Positions 42,937 to 51,143 are shown, counted from the first letter of the stretch. The stretch is 64,000 nt of DNA from Fimbriimonadaceae bacterium (GCA_026129685.1 JAHCHO010000009.1:62001-126000); one strand, 5' to 3'. Numbers and translations are program-made. Notes: a model not told the origin generated them from the sequence alone.

Positions 42937-43638
42937 ATGAACAAGGTCTACCCCTCGGCGACGGCGGCCCTCGACGGCCTGTTATTCGACGGCATGACGA
43001 TCATGGCGGGCGGTTTCGGGCTGTGCGGCATCCCCGAGAACCTGATAGTGGCCCTGCGGGACTCGGGCGTGAAGGACCTGACGGTGATCTCGAACAACTG
43101 CGGGGTGGACGATTTCGGGCTGGGTCTTCTCCTGCAGACCCGCCAGATTCGCAAGATGGTGTCGTCGTACGTGGGCGAGAACGCGGAGTTCGAGCGGCAG
43201 TACCTGAGCGGGGAACTCGAACTGGAGTTCAATCCGCAGGGCACGTTGGCGGAACGTTGCCGGGCGGGGGGCGCGGGAATCGCGGCCTTCTTTACGAAGA
43301 CGGGGGTGGGCACCTTGGTCGCGGAGGGTAAGGAGACGCGCGACTTCGGCGGGGAGACCTATGTGATGGAGACGGGACTCGTGGCCGATCTCAGCATCGT
43401 CAAGGCTTGGAAGGGCGACGCCTCGGGCAACCTGGTGTACCGAAAGACGGCGATGAACTTCAACCCGGCGATGGCGACGGCGGGCAAGGTGTGCGTCGCC
43501 GAGGTGGAGGAACTGGTCGAGGTCGGGGGCCTGGACCCCAACTTCGTTCACACTCCGAGCCTGTACGTGAACCGGATTCTGCGCGGACCCGTATACGAAA
43601 AGCGGATCGAGCGGCGCACGACGCGGCCGCTTCCGTAA
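42937..43638 (+). CDS. 3-oxoacid CoA-transferase subunit A
   Basis: 233 residues. Family I CoA-transferase A subunit: [20 protein letters not shown] (CoA-transferase 1 signature), [53 protein letters not shown] and [15 protein letters not shown]. The A subunit lacks the catalytic Glu, which lies on subunit B. Subunit B normally follows directly, but here the next gene is a DUF2752 protein and no B subunit is seen in the window. The substrate (succinyl-CoA:acetoacetate or similar) cannot be fixed. GGAAG lies before the start. Confidence 0.9.
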   Translation: MNKVYPSATAALDGLLFDGMTIMAGGFGLCGIPENLIVALRDSGVKDLTVISNNCGVDDFGLGLLLQTRQIRKMVSSYVGENAEFERQYLSGELELEFNPQGTLAERCRAGGAGIAAFFTKTGVGTLVAEGKETRDFGGETYVMETGLVADLSIVKAWKGDASGNLVYRKTAMNFNPAMATAGKVCVAEVEELVEVGGLDPNFVHTPSLYVNRILRGPVYEKRIERRTTRPLP

Positions 43639-43653
43639 CCGGGTTTGCCCCGC

Positions 43654-44136
43654 ATGATTCGACTCGAGGGTCCTTACAGTCGCCGAGCGCTCACGAACCA
43701 GTTGCTTTGGTTCGGGGCTTGGGTGGCGGTGACGGCGGTTTCGCTTTGGGCGAACCCGGACCCTCACGGGCACGGAACCCATCGTCAGTTCGGATTGATG
43801 CCTTGTCCGAGCGTGATGATGTTCGATCGGCCCTGCCCCGGATGCGGGCTGACGACGGCGTTCGCCCACACGGTGCGCGGGCAGTTCGCGGAGGCGTGGC
43901 GGGCGCACTGGTTCGGCACGTTCCTCTACGCGCTGTTCACGGCGACGGCCTGGGTCGGCCTCTACGCGTTCGTCCGCCGGCTGTACACGAACTACGACAC
44001 GAAGGCGTACCGGGCGTTCACGATCGCCTTTTTGGGCCTGTTTCTGCTCTACGGGGCGGTGCGGTTCGCGACGATGGACGGGTTCGCCAGCCGCACCGAG
44101 CGGGCGATCGCTCACGCCAAGGAAGCGACGCGCTAG
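43654..44136 (+). CDS. DUF2752 family membrane protein
   Basis: 160 residues from ATG 43654. Three membrane segments: LLWFGAWVAVTAVSLWA, WFGTFLYALFTATAWVGLYAF and AFTIAFLGLFLLYGAVRF. The DUF2752 signature MFDRPCPGCGLTTAF is near residue 54. Function unknown. The stop shares CTAG (44133-44136) with the convergent prfA stop. Confidence 0.82.
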   Translation: MIRLEGPYSRRALTNQLLWFGAWVAVTAVSLWANPDPHGHGTHRQFGLMPCPSVMMFDRPCPGCGLTTAFAHTVRGQFAEAWRAHWFGTFLYALFTATAWVGLYAFVRRLYTNYDTKAYRAFTIAFLGLFLLYGAVRFATMDGFASRTERAIAHAKEATR

Positions 44137-45200
44137 TCGAATCCGGCGGCGGCGAGGCGTCGGGCCTCTTCTTCCTGGGTTAGGGCGGTGAGCATCTCGT
44201 CGATGTCGCCGTCCATGTAGGTGACCATGTTGTGCATCGAGAAGCCGATGCGGTGGTCGGTGATCCGGCTCTGGGGGAAGTTGTAGGTGCGGATCTTCTC
44301 GGCCCGGTCGCCGCTTCCGATCTGGCCCTTGCGCTCGGCGGCCCGTTCTTTGTGGGCGCGCTCCTGCTCCATTTCGTAGAGCTTGGCGCGCAGGACCGCC
44401 ATTCCCTTGAGCTTGTTCTGCTGTTGGCTGCGTTCGTCCTGGCAGGTGACGGCGATGCCGGTCGGCTTGTGGACGATGCGAATGGCCGTTTCGTTCTTCT
44501 GCATGTGCTGGCCTCCCGCCGAGCTTGAGCGGAAGGTGCTGATCTCGATGTCCTCGTTGCGGATGGCGACGTCGACCTCGTCGGCCTCGGGCAAGACGGC
44601 CACGGTGGCGGTCGAGGTGTGGATGCGACCACCGCTTTCGGTGGCGGGTACCCGTTGCACGCGATGGACTCCGCTTTCGTGCTTGAGACGACTGTAGGCG
44701 CCTTTCTGGTTGATGGTGAAGACCACCCGATCCGCGCCGCCGATCCCGCTCTCCTCGTGCTCGACGACCTCGAGCGGCCAGCGCTTGCGTTCGCAGTACC
44801 GCACGTAGAGGCGGAAGAGCTCGTTGGCGAAGAGGGCGGCCTCGTCGCCGCCGGCGGCGGCGCGGATTTCGACGATGACGGGTTTGTCGTCGTTCGGGTC
44901 GCGGGGGACGAGGAGGAGCTTGACCCTTCGTTCGGCTTCGGCCAGGGTCGGGCGCACCTCGTCGAGTTCACCCTGCGCGAGTTCGCGCATTTCCGGATCG
45001 GCGAGGAGTTCGACCGCCTGCCGCTCTCGCTCGATGAGTTCGCGATAGCGACGCGACGCTTCGACGATCGTCGCCACTTCGGCCCGGGCGCGACCCAGCC
45101 GCTCGAGTTCCGAGGGGTTGGTGGCGTTCGCCGGGTCCTGGAGTTGGGATTCGATCTGCTGGAAGCGGTTTTCGATCTCGGCAAGCTTGTCCAGAATCAC
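44133..45200 (-). CDS. prfA: Peptide chain release factor 1
   Basis: 355 residues from GTG 45200. Release-factor hallmarks: the codon-recognition motif PAT in QRVPATESGGRIHTSTATV (RF1-type, reads UAA/UAG) and the catalytic GGQ in SSAGGQHMQKNETAIR. RGDRAEKIRTYNFPQSRITDHR follows the family. No frameshift site, as expected for prfA. A TATCAT hexamer lies 12 bases before the GTG, so the leader is very short. Diverges from the GT39-like gene. Confidence 0.95.
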   Translation of the reverse strand: MILDKLAEIENRFQQIESQLQDPANATNPSELERLGRARAEVATIVEASRRYRELIERERQAVELLADPEMRELAQGELDEVRPTLAEAERRVKLLLVPRDPNDDKPVIVEIRAAAGGDEAALFANELFRLYVRYCERKRWPLEVVEHEESGIGGADRVVFTINQKGAYSRLKHESGVHRVQRVPATESGGRIHTSTATVAVLPEADEVDVAIRNEDIEISTFRSSSAGGQHMQKNETAIRIVHKPTGIAVTCQDERSQQQNKLKGMAVLRAKLYEMEQERAHKERAAERKGQIGSGDRAEKIRTYNFPQSRITDHRIGFSMHNMVTYMDGDIDEMLTALTQEEEARRLAAAGFD

Positions 45201-45265
45201 GGTGCGGCGGGAATGATACCTTTGGCGCGGGGAGCTCCCCCGGGGCGCGCGACGGGCGGCTCCCG

Positions 45266-45271
45266 TATACT
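45266..45271 (+). promoter_or_regulatory. -10-like element TATACT of the GT39-like gene
   Basis: TATACT is followed by nine bases and ATG 45281. No Shine-Dalgarno. Confidence 0.5.
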
Positions 45272-45280
45272 GCGGGTTCG

Positions 45281-47191
45281 ATGATCGGCGTCCTCGTCAC
45301 CCTCGCGTTCTGCCTCGCTTCTCTCGGCGGAGGACGGTGGTTGGTGCGGCGCCTGGACCCCTCGCTCGATCCGGCGCTGGCGTTCGGGCTCGGGGGGCTG
45401 TTATCGTTGGGCTTCGTCGGGCTCGGTTCGCTGTTCGTGCTCTACGCCCCGGGCGGGACGTCCTGGGGGATGGCGGTACCCATTCTGGCGGCGCTCGCGG
45501 GGCTGGCAGGCTGGCGTTTCGGCGGCCCGTTGGCGGTACGGAAGCCTTCGGGGTTCGACTGGGCGTTCGTGCTTGGTCTCACGGTCGTCGGTCTTCTCGG
45601 GCTGATCGGAACGCTCGCCCCGAGCACGGCGATGGACTGGGACAGCCTTGCCTACCACTTGGCGGTTCCCAAGCTTTGGATTCAGGCGGGCCACGCCTAC
45701 TCGGTGTCCTTTATCCATCACTCGAACTTCCCGTTCGCGTTCGACAACCTGTTCGTTTGGGGCCTGCAGTGGGGCGGCGAATCCGGGGCGAAGGCGTTCG
45801 TGCTCGTCTCGTTCGCGTACGGTTGCGCGGCCTTGTTCGGTCTCGGGCGAACCCTCTATTCGGAGAAGGCGGGGTGGTGGGGGGCGCTGGCTTTCGCGGG
45901 GATGCCGGTGGTCGCGTGGGAGTCGGGGACGGCCTATGTGGACATCGCGCACGGGCTGTACGCGGGGTTGGGTCTGGTCTTCGCGGCGATGCTGGCTTCG
46001 GGCGCAAAATCGCCGGGACCGTGGATCACCGCCTTCTGTCTCGGGCTGGCGATGGGGACGAAGTACACCGGACTGCAGACATTGTTGGTGGTCGGCTTGC
46101 TGTTCGTCGTGGCCTTGGCGGTTGGGCGGGGACGGTCGCCGGTCAGGCCTTTCGCGATCACGGTGGTCGTCGCACTCATCGTCGGCGCACCGTGGTACGC
46201 GAGGAACCAATTGCTCGTCGGGAACCCGGTTTTCCCCTTCTTCTACGAGCAACTCGGCGGGAAGAACTGGGACCAGTTTGCGGCGGACATCTACCGAGAA
46301 GAGCAGCAGACGTTCGGGGTCGGTCGGCGAGAGACGGGGGGGCGAGATTTTTCGCAATTCGCGCACGGGGTGTTCGGGCTGGCTTACCAGCCGGGCCGGT
46401 TCACAAACCCGTCGCCGACGACGGGCGCGGGGTTCCCGACCCAGGCGCTCGGGATGGCGGTGTTCGGCGGCTTGGTGCTTTGGTCGGCGTCGGGTCGGAT
46501 GAAGCGCTTCGAGGGCACCTTGGTCGGGGGGCTTCTCCTCAGCTTCGCGCTCTGGTTCGTGCTCAGCCAGCAAAGCCGGTACGCGATCAACTTCGGGGTG
46601 CCGATGGCGGCCTTGGTCGGGGGCGCGGTCGCGTCGTTACGGGCGGGCCCGGTGCTGGCGGCGTTCGTCGCGCTCCAGGCGTTCTACACGGTCTACCTGA
46701 CGCGGACACTGGTGACGGACGGGCAGGTGAAGACGGCGCTTGGGCTGCAATCGCGCGAGGCGATGGTGGCGAAGGGCCCGTTCTACACTCCGGCCAAGCT
46801 TCTGAACGAGTTGGCGGCGGGGGGGAAGGTCGCGTTGTTCGACGAGGTGTTCGGGTACTTCCTCGACGTGCCGTACTTCTGGGCGAATCCAGGGCATTCG
46901 ACGGAGATTCCCTACCCCGAGTTGAAGACGGGGGCGGAGTTCGTCGAAGCGCTGAAGGCGATGGGTTTCACGCACGTCTATCTGAACCTGCAATACCAGG
47001 AGAAGGGCTTTCGGGCGCGTTGGTTCGAGGCGATGAACCGGGGCGGACGTCCGTTCGAGGGGGAGGAGAGGGCGGCGTTGTTCGCGGATCGCCGGACGCA
47101 GTGGAAGGCGCTTTTGGCGGACGCGGTGGCCTCCGGGCGGTTCGTTCCGATTCGGCAGGGCAACGAGTGGCTGATCTTCCAGATTCAGTAA
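45281..47191 (+). CDS. Polytopic GT39/ArnT-like glycosyltransferase-family membrane protein
   Basis: 636 residues with about twelve hydrophobic helices in the first 450. The first periplasmic loop has TAMDWDSLAYHLAVPKLWIQAGH, matching the acidic loop of GT-C enzymes where an Asp acts as base. KYTGLQTLLVVG, VGAPWYARNQLLVGNPVFPFF and LSQQSRYAINFGVPMAAL are typical of this group. The soluble C-terminal part (LNELAAGGKVALFDEVFGYF, TGAEFVEALKAMGFTHVYLN) resembles those of DUF-type dolichyl-phosphate-mannose transferase relatives. It probably transfers a lipid-linked sugar to a surface acceptor. Convergent with the small gene at 47196. Confidence 0.8.
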   Translation: MIGVLVTLAFCLASLGGGRWLVRRLDPSLDPALAFGLGGLLSLGFVGLGSLFVLYAPGGTSWGMAVPILAALAGLAGWRFGGPLAVRKPSGFDWAFVLGLTVVGLLGLIGTLAPSTAMDWDSLAYHLAVPKLWIQAGHAYSVSFIHHSNFPFAFDNLFVWGLQWGGESGAKAFVLVSFAYGCAALFGLGRTLYSEKAGWWGALAFAGMPVVAWESGTAYVDIAHGLYAGLGLVFAAMLASGAKSPGPWITAFCLGLAMGTKYTGLQTLLVVGLLFVVALAVGRGRSPVRPFAITVVVALIVGAPWYARNQLLVGNPVFPFFYEQLGGKNWDQFAADIYREEQQTFGVGRRETGGRDFSQFAHGVFGLAYQPGRFTNPSPTTGAGFPTQALGMAVFGGLVLWSASGRMKRFEGTLVGGLLLSFALWFVLSQQSRYAINFGVPMAALVGGAVASLRAGPVLAAFVALQAFYTVYLTRTLVTDGQVKTALGLQSREAMVAKGPFYTPAKLLNELAAGGKVALFDEVFGYFLDVPYFWANPGHSTEIPYPELKTGAEFVEALKAMGFTHVYLNLQYQEKGFRARWFEAMNRGGRPFEGEERAALFADRRTQWKALLADAVASGRFVPIRQGNEWLIFQIQ

Positions 47192-47195
47192 GGGC

Positions 47196-47465
47196 CTACG
47201 CCCTCGCTTCGCGGGGATCGCGGAAGGCGGGATCGCTGGCAAGGTCCTCGCGCACGACGCCGACGTACCAGTCCCCGTTGTCGTTGTCGGGCGACTCGTG
47301 CCAGTCGTAGAGGTAGCCGCTCACCAGGTCGCTATGCAAGAGGTGGCGCATCAAGCGGTACCGGGGCAAGAGGGTTTCGCGCAGGATGGGGTAGCAATCG
47401 GACGGCATGGGCGGCTGTAGGAGCCGGTAGTCGTCCGTTACGTCCACGACGATGATGCGAGCCAT
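47196..47465 (-). CDS. Small conserved-looking protein, unknown
   Basis: 89 residues from ATG 47465, preceded by a GGGAG Shine-Dalgarno seven bases away. Sequence MARIIVVDVTDDYRLLQPP then YPILRETLLPRYRLMRHLLHS and YLYDWHESPDNDNGDWYVGVV: an alpha/beta mix without a recognised motif. An upstream in-frame ATG at 47546 inside the hairpin is less likely. Confidence 0.6.
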   Translation of the reverse strand: MARIIVVDVTDDYRLLQPPMPSDCYPILRETLLPRYRLMRHLLHSDLVSGYLYDWHESPDNDNGDWYVGVVREDLASDPAFRDPREARA

Positions 47466-47889
47466 ATTCAGCTCCCATAGGTTGCCGTCGAGTCGAGCCA
47501 TCCGTGGTTCCTGTTCCTTGAGCCCGCGTGGGGAACGCGGGCTCATTGGAGAGGACGGACCAGCCGCCCCGATGGGCGCGGACCGACGCGGGCAGGGTGC
47601 GAACGGGCGCGCGCGGGTCCACCCGCTTGAGCGGGGTCGGACGGCCGGCGCGGGCGTCGGCGCAGCCTCCCACGAGACTGACGGACACGCCGTTCTGCAC
47701 CAGCACCCGGCCCAGGCTGAACGCGGCGACCTCGACCGCGAGGACGAGGAGGAGCGACCGGCTCACGGGCAGGGGCCGATACCGGCGACGGTCGGCGGAC
47801 GGGTTCCCCCGCCGGACTTGCGCCCGGGGGGGATCGGGTTGTCGGCGCCCCGACGGAGGCGCCTGTTTCGGTTCGAGCAATCGGTTCAT
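47332..47889 (-). CDS. Small single-helix membrane protein (C-terminus uncertain)
   Basis: The start ATG 47889 overlaps the rsgA stop (TGATGCGATG arrangement), giving MNRLLEPKQAPPSG. A Pro/Arg-rich cytoplasmic segment is followed by one membrane helix (SLLLVLAVEVAAFSLGRVLV, near 45-64) and a short outer segment NGVSVSLVGGCADARAG. The open frame then runs another 100 codons, through a perfect hairpin and 134 bases into the next gene, where it reads as a shadow. The real protein may be shorter, with an indel hiding the stop. Unknown function; co-transcribed with rsgA. Confidence 0.4.
   Translation of the reverse strand: MNRLLEPKQAPPSGRRQPDPPRAQVRRGNPSADRRRYRPLPVSRSLLLVLAVEVAAFSLGRVLVQNGVSVSLVGGCADARAGRPTPLKRVDPRAPVRTLPASVRAHRGGWSVLSNEPAFPTRAQGTGTTDGSTRRQPMGAEYGSHHRRGRNGRLPAPTAAHAVRLLPHPARNPLAPVPLDAPPLA
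47520..47544. terminator. Perfect 10-bp hairpin
   Basis: GAGCCCGCGT pairs with ACGCGGGCTC around GGGGA. It lies between the small membrane protein and the 89-residue gene on the minus strand. No T tract. It may terminate or attenuate the rsgA operon. Confidence 0.5.
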
Positions 47890-49142
47890 CGCATCTCCGC
47901 AATCCGTTCCAGAGGGAACGGCGGGTTCGACAGGGCGCGAACGGCGAGCGACATCAAGAGCATCTCGTTGTCGTCGGCCGCCACGCGGTTGGACGAAAGC
48001 TGACCGCACGCCCGACAGCGGTGGATCAGGGCCCACTCGCCGCCGCGCCGCACCCAGACGGCGACCGGTTCCATCGCGCCCCCGCAGGCGGCGGCGCGAT
48101 CGCCCGGATTCGCGTCCAGGTGCTTGCTGTGCAGGCACTTCGGGCAGTGGTTTCGGTGTTCGGTTCCGCCGCCCGAGGCGGAAACCGGGGCGCCGCACTG
48201 CTCGCAGACGAAGTCTCTTCCTTCGTCTTCGAGCTCGACGCCCTTGACAAACTCGGCCATCAACTTCCGGTAGACCCGGTAGCGCGTTCGCGCGACGCGC
48301 CCTTCGCGAACGGCGGCGTGGACGCCGCAGTCCGGCTCGGACAGATGCCGGCAGTCGCGGTAGCGACACGGGTCGGCCAACCGGAACTCCGGGAAGGCGG
48401 CGCGCACGTCGTCGGCATCGGCGAAGTCCACGCGGAATTCGCGCACACCCGGGGTATCGACGACGCGGGTTCCGTTCGGAGCGACATACAGACGCGAACC
48501 GGTGGTGGTGTGCCGTCCGCGCTTCGAGTAGTCGGAGGTCTCGCCCGTCTTCGCGCCCGCCGTTTCGACGAGCGCGTTCAAAAGGGTGGACTTTCCGACG
48601 CCCGAATGCCCGACGAACGCCACCGTTCGGCCCTGCACAACGTGCGCCAGTTCCGGAAGACCCGATCCGCTTTCGGTCGAGGTCGCGACGACGGGAATCC
48701 CGAGGTCGCGGTACATCGCCAGTTCGCGCATCGCGTCGGCCAAGGTCGCGTCGTCGCCCAGATCGGTTTTGTTGAGGCAGATCACCGGTTCGACGCCGCC
48801 CTGCCAGAGGGCGGCGAGGTACCGATCGATCAGCCTCGGCCGAAAGGGCGGCGAGACCAACGAGACGACCACGCAGGCGGCGTCCAGGTTCGCGGCGATC
48901 GCGCGTCGGCCCGCGCGATCGGCGGGGCCGAGGCGAGCGAGTTCGGTCCGCCTCGGCAACCTTTCGACGACGCGGGCGTCGGAGGCGCCCAGGCGAACGC
49001 GAACAAGGTCGCCGGCGACCAGTTCGAGCTTCCCGAACGAAGCGCGGTGGATCGAGCCCGCCACCTCGACGTCGACGGTGGCTCCGGCGGAGAACACCAC
49101 GACGCCCTCGGCAGAGGACTCAGAACGAGACGACGGCCCCAC
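47886..49142 (-). CDS. rsgA: Ribosome small-subunit GTPase RsgA fused to a C-terminal RNHCP zinc domain
   Basis: 418 residues from GTG 49142. An upstream TTG at 49220 has AAGGA ten bases away and is an alternative start. The RsgA part has an OB fold (SFGKLELVAGDLVRVRLG), the circularly permuted G domain in order CLNKTDLGDD (G4), FVGHSGVGKSTLLNAL (G1), VDTPGVREF (G3) and the zinc knuckle CRYRDCRHLSEPDCGVH. RsgA normally ends soon after. Here about 120 more residues form an RNHCP domain: FVCEQCGAPVS, GTEHRNHCPKCLHSKHLDANPGDRAAACGGAMEPV with eight Cys/His, and IHRCRACGQLSSNR. RsgA matures 30S subunits; the added domain could bind rRNA (inference). Confidence 0.9.
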   Translation of the reverse strand: MGPSSRSESSAEGVVVFSAGATVDVEVAGSIHRASFGKLELVAGDLVRVRLGASDARVVERLPRRTELARLGPADRAGRRAIAANLDAACVVVSLVSPPFRPRLIDRYLAALWQGGVEPVICLNKTDLGDDATLADAMRELAMYRDLGIPVVATSTESGSGLPELAHVVQGRTVAFVGHSGVGKSTLLNALVETAGAKTGETSDYSKRGRHTTTGSRLYVAPNGTRVVDTPGVREFRVDFADADDVRAAFPEFRLADPCRYRDCRHLSEPDCGVHAAVREGRVARTRYRVYRKLMAEFVKGVELEDEGRDFVCEQCGAPVSASGGGTEHRNHCPKCLHSKHLDANPGDRAAACGGAMEPVAVWVRRGGEWALIHRCRACGQLSSNRVAADDNEMLLMSLAVRALSNPPFPLERIAEMR

Positions 49143-49582
49143 GGGGTGAGGCGAACGATGAACTCGGCGATTTGTCGGCCGCCGATGGCCGTCTTCTTCA
49201 TCGAGAAAACGTACGTCCAACGGGAATGATCCTTCAGGGTCTGCGGCGGAGGTCGCCGCGTCAAGGCCGATCGGGTCGGCGGGTTACGCTTCGAGAGCGT
49301 CCGACCCTGAAGGTTTCGCCCGAACGAGTCGGGTCAGGCGAAAAGGCCTTCGGAGCCGGTCGCGAGTTCGGTGGTGATTCCAAAATCGGACATTGCTTAT
49401 GCTCCTTGCTCCCCTACGTCGGGAAGCGAAGGCCATTGTATCACACCTCGCGCGTTTTGGGGAGAGGCACCGGAGGTATTCGGACCCAGCGGTGGGTACG
49501 AAGGCGGTGGCGACGGGTCGTTTGGCGCGCGACCGATCCACCGCGCGGTCTCGTTCGTTTGAACCTCGGAGGTCCTCCGGGA
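49143..49582. other. 440-base interval without a convincing gene (rsgA leader and serpin upstream region)
   Basis: No frame here has convincing coding character. The minus-strand half contains a cloverleaf-forming element (49231-49313). The plus-strand half, leading to the serpin ATG at 49583, ends with CGGAGG about 12 bases before the start. A C-run and AAAATCGG-type segments near 49380-49440 hold no clear promoter. Confidence 0.5.
49231..49313 (-). ncRNA. Candidate structured RNA / leader of rsgA: four-way-junction cloverleaf
   Basis: A perfect 11-bp closing stem (CCTTCAGGGTC 49231-49241 with GACCCTGAAGG 49303-49313) encloses three perfect hairpins, all with five-base loops: GCGGCG/CGCCGC (49243-49259), GCCGA/TCGGC (49266-49280) and ACGCT/AGCGT (49286-49300). 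Read on the minus strand, the 3' strand of the closing stem ends in AAGG, part of the AAGGA that could be the ribosome site for TTG 49220. The shape recalls a tRNA, but the stems lack most conserved tRNA bases and no CCA follows. Strand assignment is by position upstream of rsgA. Confidence 0.55.
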
Positions 49583-50788
49583 ATGTTCGTTCTGTGTATG
49601 AGCGGTGTCTTGTTGTCCGCGATGATCGGGGCGCCGCAGGGCGGCGGTGACGCGACGATGAACGCAGTGTTTCGGGATCGAGACGGTTCGCCGACGGCGG
49701 TCGCCCGGTCCGTGTTCTCCTTTGGCCACGCGATCCTGAAGAAGGTGGCGGCGAAGGAGGCGAACGTCTGCGTTTCGCCGATCAGTCTCTGGTTCCCGTT
49801 TTCGCTGGTCTATCAGGGCTCGAGCGGCGTTTCGCAACGCGATATGGCCGCTCTGCTCGTTCCGGCCGACCCCGGCCAGACCGTTCAGGGCGCCCGGGCG
49901 GCGATCGCCGTTTTGAACCGGCCGACACCCGGCTTCACGGTATCGCTCCAGAACGCGGCCTGGTTCCGGCCCGATTCGCCCCCCTCAAGGCAGTTCCAGT
50001 CCTTGGCCACGGGGCCGTTCGCCTCGCGCGTGTTCGCGGTGTCCGCCGAGAAGGCGCCGGAGGCCATCAACGCTTGGGTCAACGAGGCGACGCGGGGCAA
50101 GATTCCGTCCCTGCTCGATACGATCCATCCACAGGAGGGGATGGTTCTGGCCAATGCGGCCTATTTGAAGGCCGAATGGACCAAGCCCTTCCCGGCGTAC
50201 GCGACGACCCCGAGACCGTTTTTCGTGGACGGCGAACGCGAGGTCAAGGTGCCGACGATGAGCGGAACGTTTATCGCGCGTTACGTCGGACATCCCGACT
50301 TCTTGGTCGCGGCGATCCCCTACAAGGACGAGGCGGGTTGGCTGGTGCTCGCGATGCCCAAGGAAGGCCATGCGATGGGCGAGCTGTGGAAGGCCGATCT
50401 GGCGGCAATGCACCGCGCGGTGCTGCGCGCGACGCCGACCGAGTGCATCGTGACGATGCCGAAGTGGAAGACGGCCACGGACCTGGACCTCAAGAAGACG
50501 CTTTCCTCGATGGGAATGGTCGCGCCGTGGAGCCCTCGCGGCGAGTTCGCCGCCATTCATCGTCAAGCCTTTCTCAGTCGTGCGATCCACAAGGCTAGGA
50601 TCGAGGTGGACGAGAAGGGCACGGAGGCGGCGGCGGCGACGGCCATCGGGGTGGGTCTTGGCGGAGGGGCGTCAGACCGGAAGCTTCCCCCGATCTTGAC
50701 CTTCAACCGTCCGTTCTACTACGCGGTGGTGGAGCGGACGACGGGCTTGCCGCTGTTCGCGGGGGTTCTGAACGACCCGTCCAAGTAG
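49583..50788 (+). CDS. Serpin family serine protease inhibitor, secreted
   Basis: 401 residues from ATG 49583. An N-terminal hydrophobic segment suggests export. The fold is recognisable: ANVCVSPISLWFPFSLVYQGSSG, INAWVNEATRGKIPSLLD (helix F and strand 3A), LANAAYLKAEWTKPF, WLVLAMPKEG and the end LPPILTFNRPFYYAVVERTTGLPLFAGVLNDP. The hinge EKGTEAAAATA fits an inhibitory serpin with Thr at P14 and small residues at P12-P9. The reactive loop continues AIGVGLGGGASD; P1 is predicted to be Gly or Leu, suggesting elastase/subtilisin-like targets. Bacterial serpins usually protect from self- or foreign proteases. Confidence 0.9.
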   Translation: MFVLCMSGVLLSAMIGAPQGGGDATMNAVFRDRDGSPTAVARSVFSFGHAILKKVAAKEANVCVSPISLWFPFSLVYQGSSGVSQRDMAALLVPADPGQTVQGARAAIAVLNRPTPGFTVSLQNAAWFRPDSPPSRQFQSLATGPFASRVFAVSAEKAPEAINAWVNEATRGKIPSLLDTIHPQEGMVLANAAYLKAEWTKPFPAYATTPRPFFVDGEREVKVPTMSGTFIARYVGHPDFLVAAIPYKDEAGWLVLAMPKEGHAMGELWKADLAAMHRAVLRATPTECIVTMPKWKTATDLDLKKTLSSMGMVAPWSPRGEFAAIHRQAFLSRAIHKARIEVDEKGTEAAAATAIGVGLGGGASDRKLPPILTFNRPFYYAVVERTTGLPLFAGVLNDPSK

Positions 50789-50795
50789 GGCGTGA

Positions 50796-51143
50796 TCACT
50801 CGTCGACGCGGGAGAAGTAGATCACGGTGACCAACTGGTCGGGCGTGACGAAGTCGCCGTAGATGCGGGACAGCATGCCGATCACGTCGTCCTCGTTGCG
50901 GAACTCGGGATGTTCGCGCTCGATGTCGCGGGGCGAGAGCTCTCGAATCGGCTTGACCTCGACGCGGTCCAGGATGGCGGCGTAAAGTTTTTGGCGGCGC
51001 GAAAACCGGGCTCCGATCGTCACCCAGACGAGCATTCCGGTCCGATACTTGTCCGATTTGTCTCCCAGCCGGATGGTGACGGTCTTGCGGTAGTTGCGGA
51101 GAACGTCGCCATACAGGTCCGAGTAGAAATTGAGGGCGAACAT
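50796..51143 (-). CDS. ASCH/PUA-like domain protein
   Basis: 115 residues. FALNFYSDLYGDVLRNYRKTVTIRLGDKSDKY opens the domain, followed by VWVTIGARFSRRQKLYAAILDRVEVKPI and a short helix (DVIGMLSRIYGDFVT). The pattern matches ASCH-related proteins that bind RNA or modified nucleotides. Its start has no Shine-Dalgarno; TAGAAT on the minus strand (51161-51166) is 17 bases upstream, giving a leader of about ten bases. Convergent with the serpin gene. Confidence 0.7.
   Translation of the reverse strand: MFALNFYSDLYGDVLRNYRKTVTIRLGDKSDKYRTGMLVWVTIGARFSRRQKLYAAILDRVEVKPIRELSPRDIEREHPEFRNEDDVIGMLSRIYGDFVTPDQLVTVIYFSRVDE

Noticed and set aside
49143-49264. Short minus-strand frame giving MKKTAIGGRQIAEFIVRL.
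   Set aside because: It looks protein-like, but it is only about 30 residues before becoming a shadow of rsgA and has no family; it could be a gene fragment, but support is too thin.
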